From the NCBI GenBank assembly GCA_013286315.1, contig JABDFX010000008.1:1-64000 (forward strand): DNA of 64,000 nucleotides, given 5' to 3'. The DNA comes from Bacteroidota bacterium. GTDB lineage: Bacteria; Bacteroidota; Bacteroidia; Chitinophagales; Chitinophagaceae. Below are positions 19,029 through 27,579 of the stretch, in pieces (position 1 is the first letter of the stretch; each line of letters opens with the position of its first letter). The notes beneath the pieces are model-generated. The model was not told the DNA's origin and searched no databases. It worked only from the letters and a program-made list of their open reading frames with translations. A program made the translations under genes and the position numbers.

Positions 19029-19406
19029 TTAATTATTAGGAGCTCCCTGGAGTGTCCAGTCCAGGATTTTATTGATGGTACATTCATCGAGCATTTGCGA
19101 TTCATAGGGCATGGGAACGAATCCGGGCAAGTGCGCAACGTTTCCGTAGAGCTTGCCATTGTCTGCATAAGGTTTAATGTTTTCATGCCCTTCCAGCAGA
19201 ATGCCACCGCTCCCTGCAGTGTTACCTGTTCCATGACAGCGGTAACAGTTTCCCTGGAGAATGGGAACGATGTCTCTGGCATATTGCATGCCTACTGTAT
19301 CGCAGGAATCCGGAACAAGATTTTGTATGTTTTCCTTCGTGCAGGCAACGATGCAAATTGCAGGAAAAGAGATGATCATAAGTATAACAGCGAGTTGTTT
19401 CTTCAT
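19029..19406 (-). CDS. Small c-type cytochrome lipoprotein
   Basis: 125 residues. A lipoprotein signal is suggested by the hydrophobic N-terminus ending CIVACTKEN. One haem c site, CYRCHG, follows DIVPILQGN, and a Met-containing stretch (FVPMPYES) could supply the axial ligand. This is the pattern of small cytochromes in Bacteroidota annotated as c-type cytochrome domain proteins. Expected in the periplasm, attached to a membrane. The neighbours YceI and DUF5777 suggest a redox or electron-transfer role at the envelope; that is an inference. Confidence 0.82.
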   Translation of the reverse strand: MKKQLAVILMIISFPAICIVACTKENIQNLVPDSCDTVGMQYARDIVPILQGNCYRCHGTGNTAGSGGILLEGHENIKPYADNGKLYGNVAHLPGFVPMPYESQMLDECTINKILDWTLQGAPNN

Positions 19407-19428
19407 ACCTAAATTATTGTCCGTGGAA

Positions 19429-19839
19429 TTATTTTTTTATAATACAATCAACCAGATTTACATCCATCAGAAAACCTGTGCATTTCCCTTTAACAATAAT
19501 GGAATCACCCTTATTGAATTTATTATTTTCGGGTAAATCCTTTTTCAACACACTGCAATTCACACCACCATCCGTATTGGCAGCCAGGTTCAGAGAAACA
19601 TAATTACCTGCTTCGGTGACGGACGAAATGATTCCCTTTACTTCCAGAATTTTTCCTACCCATTTTTGATTTGCCTGCGATTCATTCTTCACAAATTCAT
19701 TGTACAGGCTGGCTGCCGTCAACGTGGCCACGGCATCTTCCCCTTCCACATTCCGGTGTGGTTTGTATATCGAATATATTCCCCAGCCGGCCAGGCAAAT
19801 CAATAAAATGCCTATGCCGAAAAAATATTTTTTTCGCAT
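19429..19839 (-). CDS. OB-fold (tRNA_anti-like) membrane-anchored protein
   Basis: 136 residues with an N-terminal membrane helix (MRKKYFFGIGILLICLAGWGIYSIY) and a small OB-fold domain (WVGKILEVKGIISSVTE, then VNCSVLKKDLP and GDSIIVKGKCTGFLMDVNL). Family members are called OB-fold putative lipoproteins, but there is no lipobox here; it looks like a simple anchor. The ligand is unknown. It lies between the barrel protein and the cytochrome c gene on the same strand with short gaps. Confidence 0.78.
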   Translation of the reverse strand: MRKKYFFGIGILLICLAGWGIYSIYKPHRNVEGEDAVATLTAASLYNEFVKNESQANQKWVGKILEVKGIISSVTEAGNYVSLNLAANTDGGVNCSVLKKDLPENNKFNKGDSIIVKGKCTGFLMDVNLVDCIIKK

Positions 19840-19861
19840 AAAAGATTTCTTATGGTCAGCG

Positions 19862-21265
19862 TTAGCGGAAAGAGTGGGTGATACCTATGTATATGCCAAA
19901 GCTCGCAATGGGCATATAACCTCTGCCAATCCCCTGTAAGGGAATTTTCACATAGGGTTCCACTCGCATTTTTGTTTTGTCACTGATTGCCCGTTCATAA
20001 CCACCACTTATCTGAAGGATACTGAAAATATTATTTCGTAATGTGTCGTTTTTAAAGGACCTGTTGTATGGAGGGTAATTCGAGTTAAATGTATAATTCT
20101 CCGAAGTCATCAAATAAGAAGACAATCCGGCTTTGGCAAAAAACCCGTGATTCTTTCCGGTAGCAAAATCAAAACGAATATCAACCGGAATTTCAAACAT
20201 GCTGCAATTACCGTTCAACGTTGTGGTTGGAGGAAGCGGCGCCCCCCCATCCTTTTTATAATATTCACCGTTGGAATAGTAATATTTTTTATCCCAGATC
20301 ACCCCGGTTTCAACAGACAAACGATTATTGAAACGATAACCAATTAACGCGCCCACACTAATTCCGACTTTATTAACTGACTGAAACTTCACCGTACTTA
20401 CATCCGGACCGGCGAATAAACCAACATAGAATCCCTTAGACTTCTTTGAAACGGTATTGGTTTTCTTATTTGCCTGAGAACTGACAGGCGACGTCTTTTT
20501 TGAAGAATCAGTTTTGTCAGTATTATTTTTTGTAACAGCGGCGGTTTCATTTTGAATTGCTACAGCCGGTGGAATAGCCGTGGCAGCTGCTTTTGGCACG
20601 GATTCATTTGCAGAGGGAGAAGTGGTGTTTGCGGATTTCCCGGCAACAATTGCCTCTGTTTCTATTGATCCCTGCACGTCATTATTTGAATTCAGACCAG
20701 ATTTCGTCTTATTTCCCGCAGGTGTTATTTGTTTTTGCGCATCCGGCATATGGTTGGATGTCAATTGTTTTCCGCCGCCGGCAGCATCGACCAGTCCCTT
20801 GTTTATGTTAGACAGCGTACTCTTCATACTGCCATCTTCAGAATCGTTCTTTTTACCGGGTATGCTTTGACTTTCATCTGACGCTGCTGTTTTATTATGA
20901 TCTGCTTTAATATTTTCCGCAGTGGTGGCTGGTACTGAGTGGTTATCCGGAATTACAGGGTTTATTTTGTTTTGATCAACAGAACCACTCAGGGGTTTTG
21001 CTGAAACCGCCTTTTGATGTTCCCGATTCATATTTCCTGAAAAATAATAAACGCCAATGCCCATCGGAATAAGTAACAGAAGCAATAGCCATGTTTTTCT
21101 GCGGTTACGAATAGCAGCAGGTCCGGTCAGATCGTGTACCTCACGGGTTCCTTCGTTCTGCAGTTTGCCAGCCACAGCATCCCAGTCCGATCCGGTAGTT
21201 TTAAGCGGATACAGTTCTCCTGCTTTTTGGAACAGGTCGTCCATATCGTTTTCTAAATGCTCCAT
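19862..21265 (-). CDS. Single-helix plus beta-barrel protein downstream of the sigma factor (putative trans-envelope regulator)
   Basis: 467 residues in four parts: a cytoplasmic-looking N-terminus (1-55, MEHLENDMDDLFQKAGELYP), a basic stop and one helix (RNRRKTWLLLLLLIPMGIG, about 53-76), a 200-residue Ser/Thr/Asn/Lys-rich linker, and an outer-membrane beta-barrel domain (about 285-467, KGFYVGLFAGPDVSTVKF to SFGIYIGITHSFR). The gene starts 13 bp inside the sigma factor gene, so they are translationally coupled. By position and layout it could be the sigma factor's membrane-bound partner; the anti-sigma role is an inference. No signal-peptidase site follows the helix. Confidence 0.75.
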   Translation of the reverse strand: MEHLENDMDDLFQKAGELYPLKTTGSDWDAVAGKLQNEGTREVHDLTGPAAIRNRRKTWLLLLLLIPMGIGVYYFSGNMNREHQKAVSAKPLSGSVDQNKINPVIPDNHSVPATTAENIKADHNKTAASDESQSIPGKKNDSEDGSMKSTLSNINKGLVDAAGGGKQLTSNHMPDAQKQITPAGNKTKSGLNSNNDVQGSIETEAIVAGKSANTTSPSANESVPKAAATAIPPAVAIQNETAAVTKNNTDKTDSSKKTSPVSSQANKKTNTVSKKSKGFYVGLFAGPDVSTVKFQSVNKVGISVGALIGYRFNNRLSVETGVIWDKKYYYSNGEYYKKDGGAPLPPTTTLNGNCSMFEIPVDIRFDFATGKNHGFFAKAGLSSYLMTSENYTFNSNYPPYNRSFKNDTLRNNIFSILQISGGYERAISDKTKMRVEPYVKIPLQGIGRGYMPIASFGIYIGITHSFR

Positions 21266-21825
21266 GATTTGGCCTCCTCCTTTTCTTTTATGATCTTTTG
21301 CAAAATGCCTCTCGCACGTGATAAATTCGATTTCGATGTACCAACGGAGATACCCAGGGAATCGGCAATTTCAAAGTGGGTGCAACCGTCTATCACAAAC
21401 ATATTGAACACAACCCGGTACATGGGCGGAAGATTCTTCACATAACTGATCAGCTCCTTATATAATAAAAGGTGGTCGGCTTTTTGACTGTTATCAGGTT
21501 CTTCCCACACATATTCCGGTATGCCGCCAATTTCCGGGGTCATATTATTTTTTCTCAACTCGTCGATAGACGTATTGATAACAATCCGCTTCATCCAGGC
21601 CATCATGAGCCTTTCGGGAAATTCTTCCTCTTCATACCGGAACCTTTCAATGTGACGGAATATTTTAACAAATCCGTCATTGGTAACATTCACGGCGATA
21701 TCGTACCGGTACACGTAGCGAAAAGCTATTTTTAACGCATAACCATAAAACCTCTCGTAGAGCATCTTCTGGCTCTTCGGTTCCTGCCTTTTGCAGCCCT
21801 CTATGATCTGAATAATGTTATCCAA
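21253..21825 (-). CDS. ECF-type RNA polymerase sigma factor
   Basis: 190 residues. The region 2 helix is LYERFYGYALKIAFRYV then VTNDGFVKIFRHIERF, with WMKRIVINTSIDELRK after it. Region 4 is LPPMYRVVFNMFVIDGCTHFEIADSLGISVGTSKSNLSRAR, read in two pieces as the helix-turn-helix. The start is a TTG at 21825; an in-frame stop lies just upstream and no ATG is available before region 2. It heads the minus-strand run of six genes, so it may control its own operon. Confidence 0.9.
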   Translation of the reverse strand: MDNIIQIIEGCKRQEPKSQKMLYERFYGYALKIAFRYVYRYDIAVNVTNDGFVKIFRHIERFRYEEEEFPERLMMAWMKRIVINTSIDELRKNNMTPEIGGIPEYVWEEPDNSQKADHLLLYKELISYVKNLPPMYRVVFNMFVIDGCTHFEIADSLGISVGTSKSNLSRARGILQKIIKEKEEAKSWSI

Positions 21826-21854
21826 AGTTTTCTACTATCTATCGGATGAAACAA

Positions 21855-22736
21855 TTATAGCGGTGCTGATTTACTCGCCTGGTCCATCACTGGCCAGGGT
21901 CCCGGAATCGTAACGCTTACACCCTTTGTGTTACCTCTTGTATTCGCATCTGCCCCGAACTTGTAGATCGGCCATCCCTTATATGTCAGTTGAGGTTTTG
22001 TAAATACAGTTATACTTGAAAAGGCTGATTTATCCAATACTGAAGGTACGTTTTGTATCGTGTTTATTTGTACGATTGGCCAAACGGCGTCATTGCTGAA
22101 ATCCGATAAAGTATAATTATTCTTTTCCGATTTATCAATGGAAAGTGAATACAGAGTAACTCCGTGGTCATCCGTCATATACAGTGTGGCGCCTATGCCG
22201 GCCTTTAGTGTACTATCGTATTTTACCCCGTCAATTCCTACGAGTTGTGTCACTGCCAGCATTACGGTATAATCCGGCTTTGCCACGAACCATATACCCA
22301 TAACTCCATCACCATTTACGGCACCCGCAGCAGCGTCACCGGAATAAGTATATAACGGCCAGCCCTTGTAGGTGGACTGCTTACTACCGTCGGAACGCGT
22401 TATACTTGAAAAATCTGAAGCCGTTAATCCGGCGCCAAAAGTGGAACCGGCGTTATAGGATACGGACCAAACTGCCAGGCAACCGGCAGTGCACGCCGAT
22501 TTCCCATCGGCGTCCAGTGAAAAGAAATAAAGTGTGTTTCCGTTAGCATCTGCCAGGATTGACCCAAAATGGGAATCGGTTTTTAATTGAAATGCAGGGC
22601 CGGGAGTGTTTGCCGGGGGAACCGCAGCGGGTGGTGTCGTACTGCCGTACCCTCCTCCGGAACTCTTTGAACATGAATTAAACGTGCCAAGGACTATGAT
22701 GGAAAGGAACGGAATTAAAATAAATCTTAAACGCAT
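21855..22736 (-). CDS. Secreted repeat lipoprotein (Lipoprotein_15 / Y-x4-D repeat)
   Basis: 293 residues with a lipoprotein signal (IIVLGTFNSC, Cys22). Two copies of the family repeat are visible: GNTLYFFSLDADGKS ... CLAVW ... YKGWPLYTYSGD, and a diverged copy GVTLYSLSIDKSEKN ... AVWPI ... YKGWPIYKFGAD. The second has lost the Cys pair. The function of these surface or periplasmic repeats is unknown. It is followed after 29 bp by the sigma factor gene on the same strand, so it could belong to that operon. Confidence 0.85.
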   Translation of the reverse strand: MRLRFILIPFLSIIVLGTFNSCSKSSGGGYGSTTPPAAVPPANTPGPAFQLKTDSHFGSILADANGNTLYFFSLDADGKSACTAGCLAVWSVSYNAGSTFGAGLTASDFSSITRSDGSKQSTYKGWPLYTYSGDAAAGAVNGDGVMGIWFVAKPDYTVMLAVTQLVGIDGVKYDSTLKAGIGATLYMTDDHGVTLYSLSIDKSEKNNYTLSDFSNDAVWPIVQINTIQNVPSVLDKSAFSSITVFTKPQLTYKGWPIYKFGADANTRGNTKGVSVTIPGPWPVMDQASKSAPL

Positions 22737-22866
22737 GATCTGTAAATTGTTATCTGATTTTAATGAAAAATTAAGCGCTTAGTAGTGAGTACGATCTTTT
22801 ATAAACCGGGTTGCGTGTATTGGAAATTGATTCATCACAGGTGAATATGAATGCGTTTAATTTATT

Positions 22867-23535
22867 ATGTTTGGCAAACCCGAACAAACTCATGTGCGCC
22901 GAATATTCGTCCTGCTTTTATCCCTGACATTTCTTAACAGCTTTGCAAATGGCGAAACCCAGGCGCCGGGCAATTATTTTAACTGGTTCAACATCTGGTT
23001 AAGTTTCTTCTTCGGGTTACTTTTTACCATTTTATTCCGTTTCCTGAATAAATACTCTAAAACAATCGATCAGCGCAGTAATCCCGGAATGCCTTTGAGT
23101 GGATGGGTCATGTTTTTAGGAATCAACCTGCTGGCACGATTCGTCATTCAAATTTATTTTTTCTGGCATGCAAATTATTTTTTAGAGTCAGTATGGATAC
23201 ATCTGGGTCAACTAGGCGGGACGAGATATCAGGTTCTATTTATTATTGAACTATTCCTTTCCTTAATTGCAGTTGCAGGTACCGGTGCCTTAATATATTG
23301 GTTTTTTGGAAGAAGAGATATTTTCCCGACCCTCTTTATTTATTATGCTGGGATCTATATCGTTGTGACCAGTTTACTGTTATTCATATATCATTTCATG
23401 AATCTGCCCCCGGAAATGATCAGTATCCGGCGGGATATGTATATGCAGATCCTCAGAATAACTTACACATCAGCCTGGGTGATTTTCGTCTGGAAATCAG
23501 ATCTGGTGAAACAAACTTTTGTTTATCCGAAGTAA
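22867..23535 (+). CDS. DUF2569 family membrane protein
   Basis: 222 residues with five hydrophobic segments (about 11-28, 37-58, 77-95, 119-145, 153-176, plus a final one near 195-212). Family marks are GMPLSGWVMFLG, YWFFGRRDIFPTLFI and the closing SDLVKQTFVYP. The function is unknown. It is a single gene, divergent from the repeat lipoprotein and convergent with the M28 peptidase. Confidence 0.75.
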   Translation: MFGKPEQTHVRRIFVLLLSLTFLNSFANGETQAPGNYFNWFNIWLSFFFGLLFTILFRFLNKYSKTIDQRSNPGMPLSGWVMFLGINLLARFVIQIYFFWHANYFLESVWIHLGQLGGTRYQVLFIIELFLSLIAVAGTGALIYWFFGRRDIFPTLFIYYAGIYIVVTSLLLFIYHFMNLPPEMISIRRDMYMQILRITYTSAWVIFVWKSDLVKQTFVYPK

Positions 23536-23610
23536 GTCCAAAGCCTAAAACCTCATATCTGTCAACCGTCTACCGTCAACAGTCAACCGTCAACCGCCAA
23601 CCGCCAAGTG
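23536..23610. repeat. Tandem GTCAACC/GCCAACC words after an AAGCCTAAAAC half-site
   Basis: GTCCAAAGCCTAAAACC is one arm of the family seen at 13720 and 30726. It is followed by TGTCAACCGTCTACCGTCAACAGTCAACC and similar 7-base words up to about 23606. It lies between convergent genes; no clear second arm was found. Confidence 0.6.
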
Positions 23611-23612
23611 TT

Positions 23613-25829
23613 TCACAATTGCTGCAGATATCCCGCCAGTTTGTTAATAGAAAACGCAGCGCGTTTTATTTCAATTTCTGCCTGGAGAAAGTTTCTTTGT
23701 TCAATGGATTCCCTGATGCCGGGTAAAGTTTTTACTGAGTAACCGGTATAAAATCCGGGGGCATATAACACATGTTTATACCAGGGCCTCAGAGGTAAAC
23801 CCTGATCCAGCAAAAGTTCCTGTTCCGCCCGGTAAAGCATCCGGTTCAGACTATCCATTTGTTTTTTGCTCAATCCTTTTATATTCATGGCTTCGAATGA
23901 ATGATCGGCAGCCCTGCCGAGACTGATGATTGCATTTTGCAAAGGAGAGAAATCGATATAAGGAATCTCCTGTTTCTGAACAGGGGTCAAAAAACGATTG
24001 GTGGCATCCGTCGCTATAAGAAAATATTTTTTTCGGATGATCTCATTATTGACCGATGTTGACTCCCGGAGATTTGAAATCATCGTTTGTAATTCTGTTG
24101 TATAGGTTTTTATCTCTTTATACAGAATCCGGAAATCGAATGGCAATATATCTGCATTTAGCATGCGCAGGGAAACATGTCCCGCCATTTTAGAAAGTGT
24201 TGCACCATAATAAAACCCGGGGTCTATAAAACGGATAAAATTGTCATACGAATCATAAATGGAATGATAGTCACCGCTGTTATCTTCTCCTGAAAATCCC
24301 AGATTTAAAACAGGTAACCCGAGATGCTGCAGGAAGGGTGAAAAATCGGAACCTGTGCCCAGGGCATCCAGGTGAATTTTGGTTTTATCCATCTTTTCCT
24401 TTGCCAGTTGTGGATTCGCAGCAGTGATCACCTCTCTTGCCTTTAATCTTTCAAATAAATTCGCCCCGGTTTGTGGGTCCGGGATATTTTTAGCCACTTC
24501 ATCCACCAGTTCTTCCAGAGCGTGCGAACCGCCGGCTTCGAGAAACCCTCTTCCGTTTTCATCAGAGTTAATATATACAACGGTGTTCTGCTGTAATAAC
24601 CCGGTATGATCCTCAACCCACTCGGTGGATCCTACCAGTGCAGGTTCTTCGCCGTCCCAGGCGCAGTATACGATGGTTCGTTTGGGTTTCCAACCAGATT
24701 TTATCATCACACCCATGGCTTTCGCTTCCTCCAGCATGGCTGCCTGTCCGCTGATCGGATCCTGGGCCCCATTTACCCAGGCATCATGGTGATTACCCCG
24801 GATCACCCATTCATCCGGGAATTCTTCACCTTTTATCATCGCAATCACATCATAACAGGGAACCATCTTCCAGTCAAATTGCAGTTCCAGATGCACGGTC
24901 GATTTCCCCGGACCAATATGATAGGTAATCGGTAGCGCTCCTCTCCAGTCTTCCGGCGCCACCGGACCGCTGATGGCCTCCAGTAAGGGTCTTGCATCGT
25001 GATAGCTGATGGGCAAAACAGGAATTTTAAGCAGATTGGGTGCTTCATTATGTGAAGCGAATCTTTTTGCATCGGTTGTTGCACCAATACCCGGAGTCAG
25101 GGGGTCTCCCGGATATACCACCATATCCATCACGCTGCCGCGCTGAACGCCGAATTCATTTTTGAAGGGTCCTTTCGGATATACATCTCCCTGAAAATAT
25201 CCATCGTCTTTCGGATCGGAGTAAATGATACATCCGATGGCTCCGTGTTCCTGTGCAATTTTTGGTTTAATTCCCCGCCAACTCTTTCCATAACGGGCAA
25301 TGACGATCCTGCCTTTGACATCTATGCCTCGTTTAGCGAGTTCTTCATAGTCATCATTCAAACCATAATTCACATATACCAGTTCCGCGGTTACATTACC
25401 ATCAGCACTCCAGGCATTATAAGTCGGAAGCTGGTCCTTCTGTCCGCTCGTGCCATCTTCTTTCAATGCGGGTTCCTTTAGTAAAGCGTGGTAAACCTGC
25501 GGGGCCGTCATTTCCAGAACCCTGACTTTTGGTACAGGGAATAAAACCTGGTATACATCCATATGAACATCAAAACCATAGTCACGGAATTTCTGTTGAA
25601 TTTTTTCAGCAACCTTCATGCTGCCGGAAGAACCCAGATTATGTGGAATGGACGAAAGATCCTGTATGGTCCTGCCGATATTTTCCCGGCTGATTTGTTC
25701 ATCGAATGCCTTCTCTGTTTTCAATTCTCCGAGCGCGTTGCTGTCGTAAAATCCCAAAAGATGGATCGACTGGGCTGGTAAAAAGCTATGTAAAGTAAAG
25801 AGCAATAATAAAAGAAATCCCGTACGCAT
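23613..25829 (-). CDS. M28 family metallopeptidase (glutamate carboxypeptidase II-like)
   Basis: 738 residues with a signal peptide (MRTGFLLLLLFTLHSFLPAQ). A PA domain lies in the middle of the first half (VNYGLNDDYEELAKRGIDVKG). The M28 catalytic core has the zinc-site blocks GNHHDAWVNGAQDPISG and WDGEEPALVGSTEWVE and the substrate-side YHSIYDSYD. A C-terminal helical dimerisation domain of the transferrin-receptor type ends the protein. The order matches PSMA/NAALADase. It is a secreted or periplasmic peptidase cutting C-terminal residues from small peptides. Confidence 0.94.
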   Translation of the reverse strand: MRTGFLLLLLFTLHSFLPAQSIHLLGFYDSNALGELKTEKAFDEQISRENIGRTIQDLSSIPHNLGSSGSMKVAEKIQQKFRDYGFDVHMDVYQVLFPVPKVRVLEMTAPQVYHALLKEPALKEDGTSGQKDQLPTYNAWSADGNVTAELVYVNYGLNDDYEELAKRGIDVKGRIVIARYGKSWRGIKPKIAQEHGAIGCIIYSDPKDDGYFQGDVYPKGPFKNEFGVQRGSVMDMVVYPGDPLTPGIGATTDAKRFASHNEAPNLLKIPVLPISYHDARPLLEAISGPVAPEDWRGALPITYHIGPGKSTVHLELQFDWKMVPCYDVIAMIKGEEFPDEWVIRGNHHDAWVNGAQDPISGQAAMLEEAKAMGVMIKSGWKPKRTIVYCAWDGEEPALVGSTEWVEDHTGLLQQNTVVYINSDENGRGFLEAGGSHALEELVDEVAKNIPDPQTGANLFERLKAREVITAANPQLAKEKMDKTKIHLDALGTGSDFSPFLQHLGLPVLNLGFSGEDNSGDYHSIYDSYDNFIRFIDPGFYYGATLSKMAGHVSLRMLNADILPFDFRILYKEIKTYTTELQTMISNLRESTSVNNEIIRKKYFLIATDATNRFLTPVQKQEIPYIDFSPLQNAIISLGRAADHSFEAMNIKGLSKKQMDSLNRMLYRAEQELLLDQGLPLRPWYKHVLYAPGFYTGYSVKTLPGIRESIEQRNFLQAEIEIKRAAFSINKLAGYLQQL

Positions 25830-25854
25830 ATTATTCAGATTATCTTAAAAGTAC

Positions 25855-25905
25855 CAAGAAAGTATGGATGTATGAAAGTCTGTCCCGCCTTGGCGGAATG
25901 GGAAT
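25855..25905. repeat. Degenerate GGAAGTAT-type words and a CCCGCC/GGCGG hairpin
   Basis: GAAAGTATGGATGTATGAAAG resembles the GGAAGTAT family and is followed by CCCGCCTTGGCGGAATGGG, a short stem. It lies in the divergent spacer between the M28 peptidase and the AI-2E-type permease. Confidence 0.4.
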
Positions 25906-25969
25906 GCTGCATCATTGCTATCGGATTATTTGTCTAAAAGTAACTTAACTTCAATCATAAACCGGTAGG

Positions 25970-26995
25970 ATGAAACCATATGATACCGAGAAGGTCAGAC
26001 AGTTTTTCTTTATCGTGGTATTGGCTGGGATGGCTATTATCCTGTTCACCTATCTGAAATCATTCCTGCCATCCTTCCTGGGTGCGATAACTTTTTATGT
26101 GCTGATGCGCCGTCATATGAAGCGTATGCTGATAAAGGGATGGAAACCTGCGTCAGCAGCCCTGATCCTGATGTTGTTTTCATTTATAATGATTTTATTT
26201 CCGGTTTTTATTCTGATAAATACCGTCAGTTCGAAAATAGGATATGTGATTGACCATGCAACAGAAATCACCAGCTCGCTGGTGGACTTCCTGAAAAATA
26301 TCGAACTACGTGTCGGATATCATTTTATGAATGCCGACACGATTCGGAACCTGAGTGGAATAGCCTTATCTGAATTACCATTGATACTGGGTGCAACCGT
26401 GAATTCCATCGTGGCACTTGTGGTGATGTACTTTCTGTTATACTTCATGCTCACCAATGGTAATCGACTGGAGGACTGGATGGAGGATGTACTTCCGCTG
26501 AGAAAGGATAATCTGCAGCGCGTTCGCCACCAGATGAACCAAATGGTAATATCAAATGCAGTAGGTATTCCCTTGATTGCCTTGTTGCAGGGGATTGCTG
26601 GATTGATCCTTTACCTGATTTTAGACATCAAAGAACCCCTGCTTTGGTTTGCGCTGACCGCGTTTACCTCCATTCTGCCGCTTGTCGGCTCTTCTCTTGC
26701 ATACGTGCCTCTGGCCATTATACAAATAGCAAATGGCGACACAACAAAAGGAATCATCGTTCTGGTGTACGGATTGGGTGTAATCGTTACGATGGACAAT
26801 GTCTTTCGGCTGTGGCTGCAAAGGAGAATCGGAAATGTTCATCCGCTGATTACCTTATTCGGGGTATTTGTCGGCGTACCGTTATTTGGATTCATAGGCC
26901 TCATCTTCGGTCCCTTGCTCATTTCAATTTTTATATTACTGATGCGTATTTACCGGGTTGAATTTATTGCTCCGGAAGAAAGTCTGGATGATTAA
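25970..26995 (+). CDS. AI-2E family transporter (PerM/YdiK type)
   Basis: 341-residue inner-membrane protein with about eight helices. Typical features are the paired N-terminal helices (FFIVVLAGMAIILFTYL; FLPSFLGAITFYVLMRR), the central amphipathic segment, and the conserved C-terminal block with FTSILPLVGSSLAYVPLAI and GNVHPLITLFGVFVG. Members export varied solutes; the name from autoinducer-2 applies to only a few, and the substrate here is unknown. It is followed by a one-armed repeat and a strong terminator. Confidence 0.9.
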   Translation: MKPYDTEKVRQFFFIVVLAGMAIILFTYLKSFLPSFLGAITFYVLMRRHMKRMLIKGWKPASAALILMLFSFIMILFPVFILINTVSSKIGYVIDHATEITSSLVDFLKNIELRVGYHFMNADTIRNLSGIALSELPLILGATVNSIVALVVMYFLLYFMLTNGNRLEDWMEDVLPLRKDNLQRVRHQMNQMVISNAVGIPLIALLQGIAGLILYLILDIKEPLLWFALTAFTSILPLVGSSLAYVPLAIIQIANGDTTKGIIVLVYGLGVIVTMDNVFRLWLQRRIGNVHPLITLFGVFVGVPLFGFIGLIFGPLLISIFILLMRIYRVEFIAPEESLDD

Positions 26996-26999
26996 AACA

Positions 27000-27069
27000 C
27001 AAGTATGGAAGTATGGAAGTATGGAAGAATGGAAGTTCACTTAATAACAACCGTTCCCGCATGTGCGGG
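27000..27069. repeat. One-armed GGAAGTAT tandem words and a CCCGC-ATGT-GCGGG hairpin
   Basis: CAAGTATGGAAGTATGGAAG and GTATGGAAGAATGGAAGTTC (27000-27038) are the same words as at 3158 but lack the opposite arm. A perfect 5-bp stem CCCGC/GCGGG follows at 27056-27069. Confidence 0.6.
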
Positions 27070-27082
27070 ATCAACTGTCAAC

Positions 27083-27113
27083 AAAAAAGGACCGCTTTAT
27101 ACCGGTCCTTTTT
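27083..27113. terminator. Bidirectional intrinsic terminator between permease and HU genes
   Basis: AAAAAGGACCG, an 8-base loop, then CGGTCCTTTTT: an 11-bp perfect stem with A and T tracts on the two sides, serving both convergent genes. Confidence 0.9.
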
Positions 27114-27131
27114 ATAATATCGAAAAAACGA

Positions 27132-27401
27132 TCACACGCGGCTTGCAAGTTCTTTGCCCGCTTTGAACTTTGCTACTTTTTTCGCCTTTATCTTGATGGT
27201 TGCACCGGTTTGAGGATTCCGGCCATTACGTGCTGCACGTTTTGAAACAGAAAAAGTTCCGAATCCGACAAGTGTTACTTTGTCTCCTTTCCTGAGTGTT
27301 TTGGCTATGGCTTCTGTAAATGAATCGAGCGCGGCGCCGGCCTGCGTTTTAGTGAGACCCGCGTCATCGGCTAATTTTGCAATCAGATCTGCTTTGTTCA
27401 T
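27132..27401 (-). CDS. HU family DNA-binding protein
   Basis: 89-residue nucleoid protein, typical length. Key features are MNKADLIAKLADDAGLTKTQ, VTLVGFGTFSVSKRAARNGR and NPQTGATIKIKAKKVAKFKA, the DNA-embracing arm with the conserved NPQTG. It binds DNA as a dimer without strong sequence preference. It is monocistronic: a terminator lies 18 bases after the stop, and a -7 element lies 32 bases before the start. Confidence 0.97.
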   Translation of the reverse strand: MNKADLIAKLADDAGLTKTQAGAALDSFTEAIAKTLRKGDKVTLVGFGTFSVSKRAARNGRNPQTGATIKIKAKKVAKFKAGKELASRV

Positions 27402-27432
27402 GGAAAATGTTTTTATTGATTTCGAGAAAGAG

Positions 27433-27440
27433 CAAATATA
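27433..27440 (-). promoter_or_regulatory. Candidate -7 element (TATATTTG) for the HU gene
   Basis: Reading the minus strand, TATATTTGC matches TAnnTTTGC exactly, about 32 bases before the HU start codon. No TTTG is found at the expected upstream distance. Confidence 0.5.
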
Positions 27441-27579
27441 AGGTTATGCCCTAAGAAGCCTGATGCTGAAAAAATATTTACTACTCAGACAGTCTGAAAT
27501 ATAGGTTTTAGTGCTCAAATCTGTTTTTCCTAAATAAATTGCGGAATTCGTCATGTACGTCAATGGAATAAACCACCGA

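Noticed and set aside
22862-22875. TATGTTTG as a -7 element near the DUF2569 start
   Set aside because: It overlaps the start codon itself, so transcription would begin inside the gene; judged a chance match.
23536-23610. Tandem GTCAACC words as a possible CRISPR array
   Set aside because: The units are about 7 bases with no spacers of constant size and no cas genes anywhere in the window.
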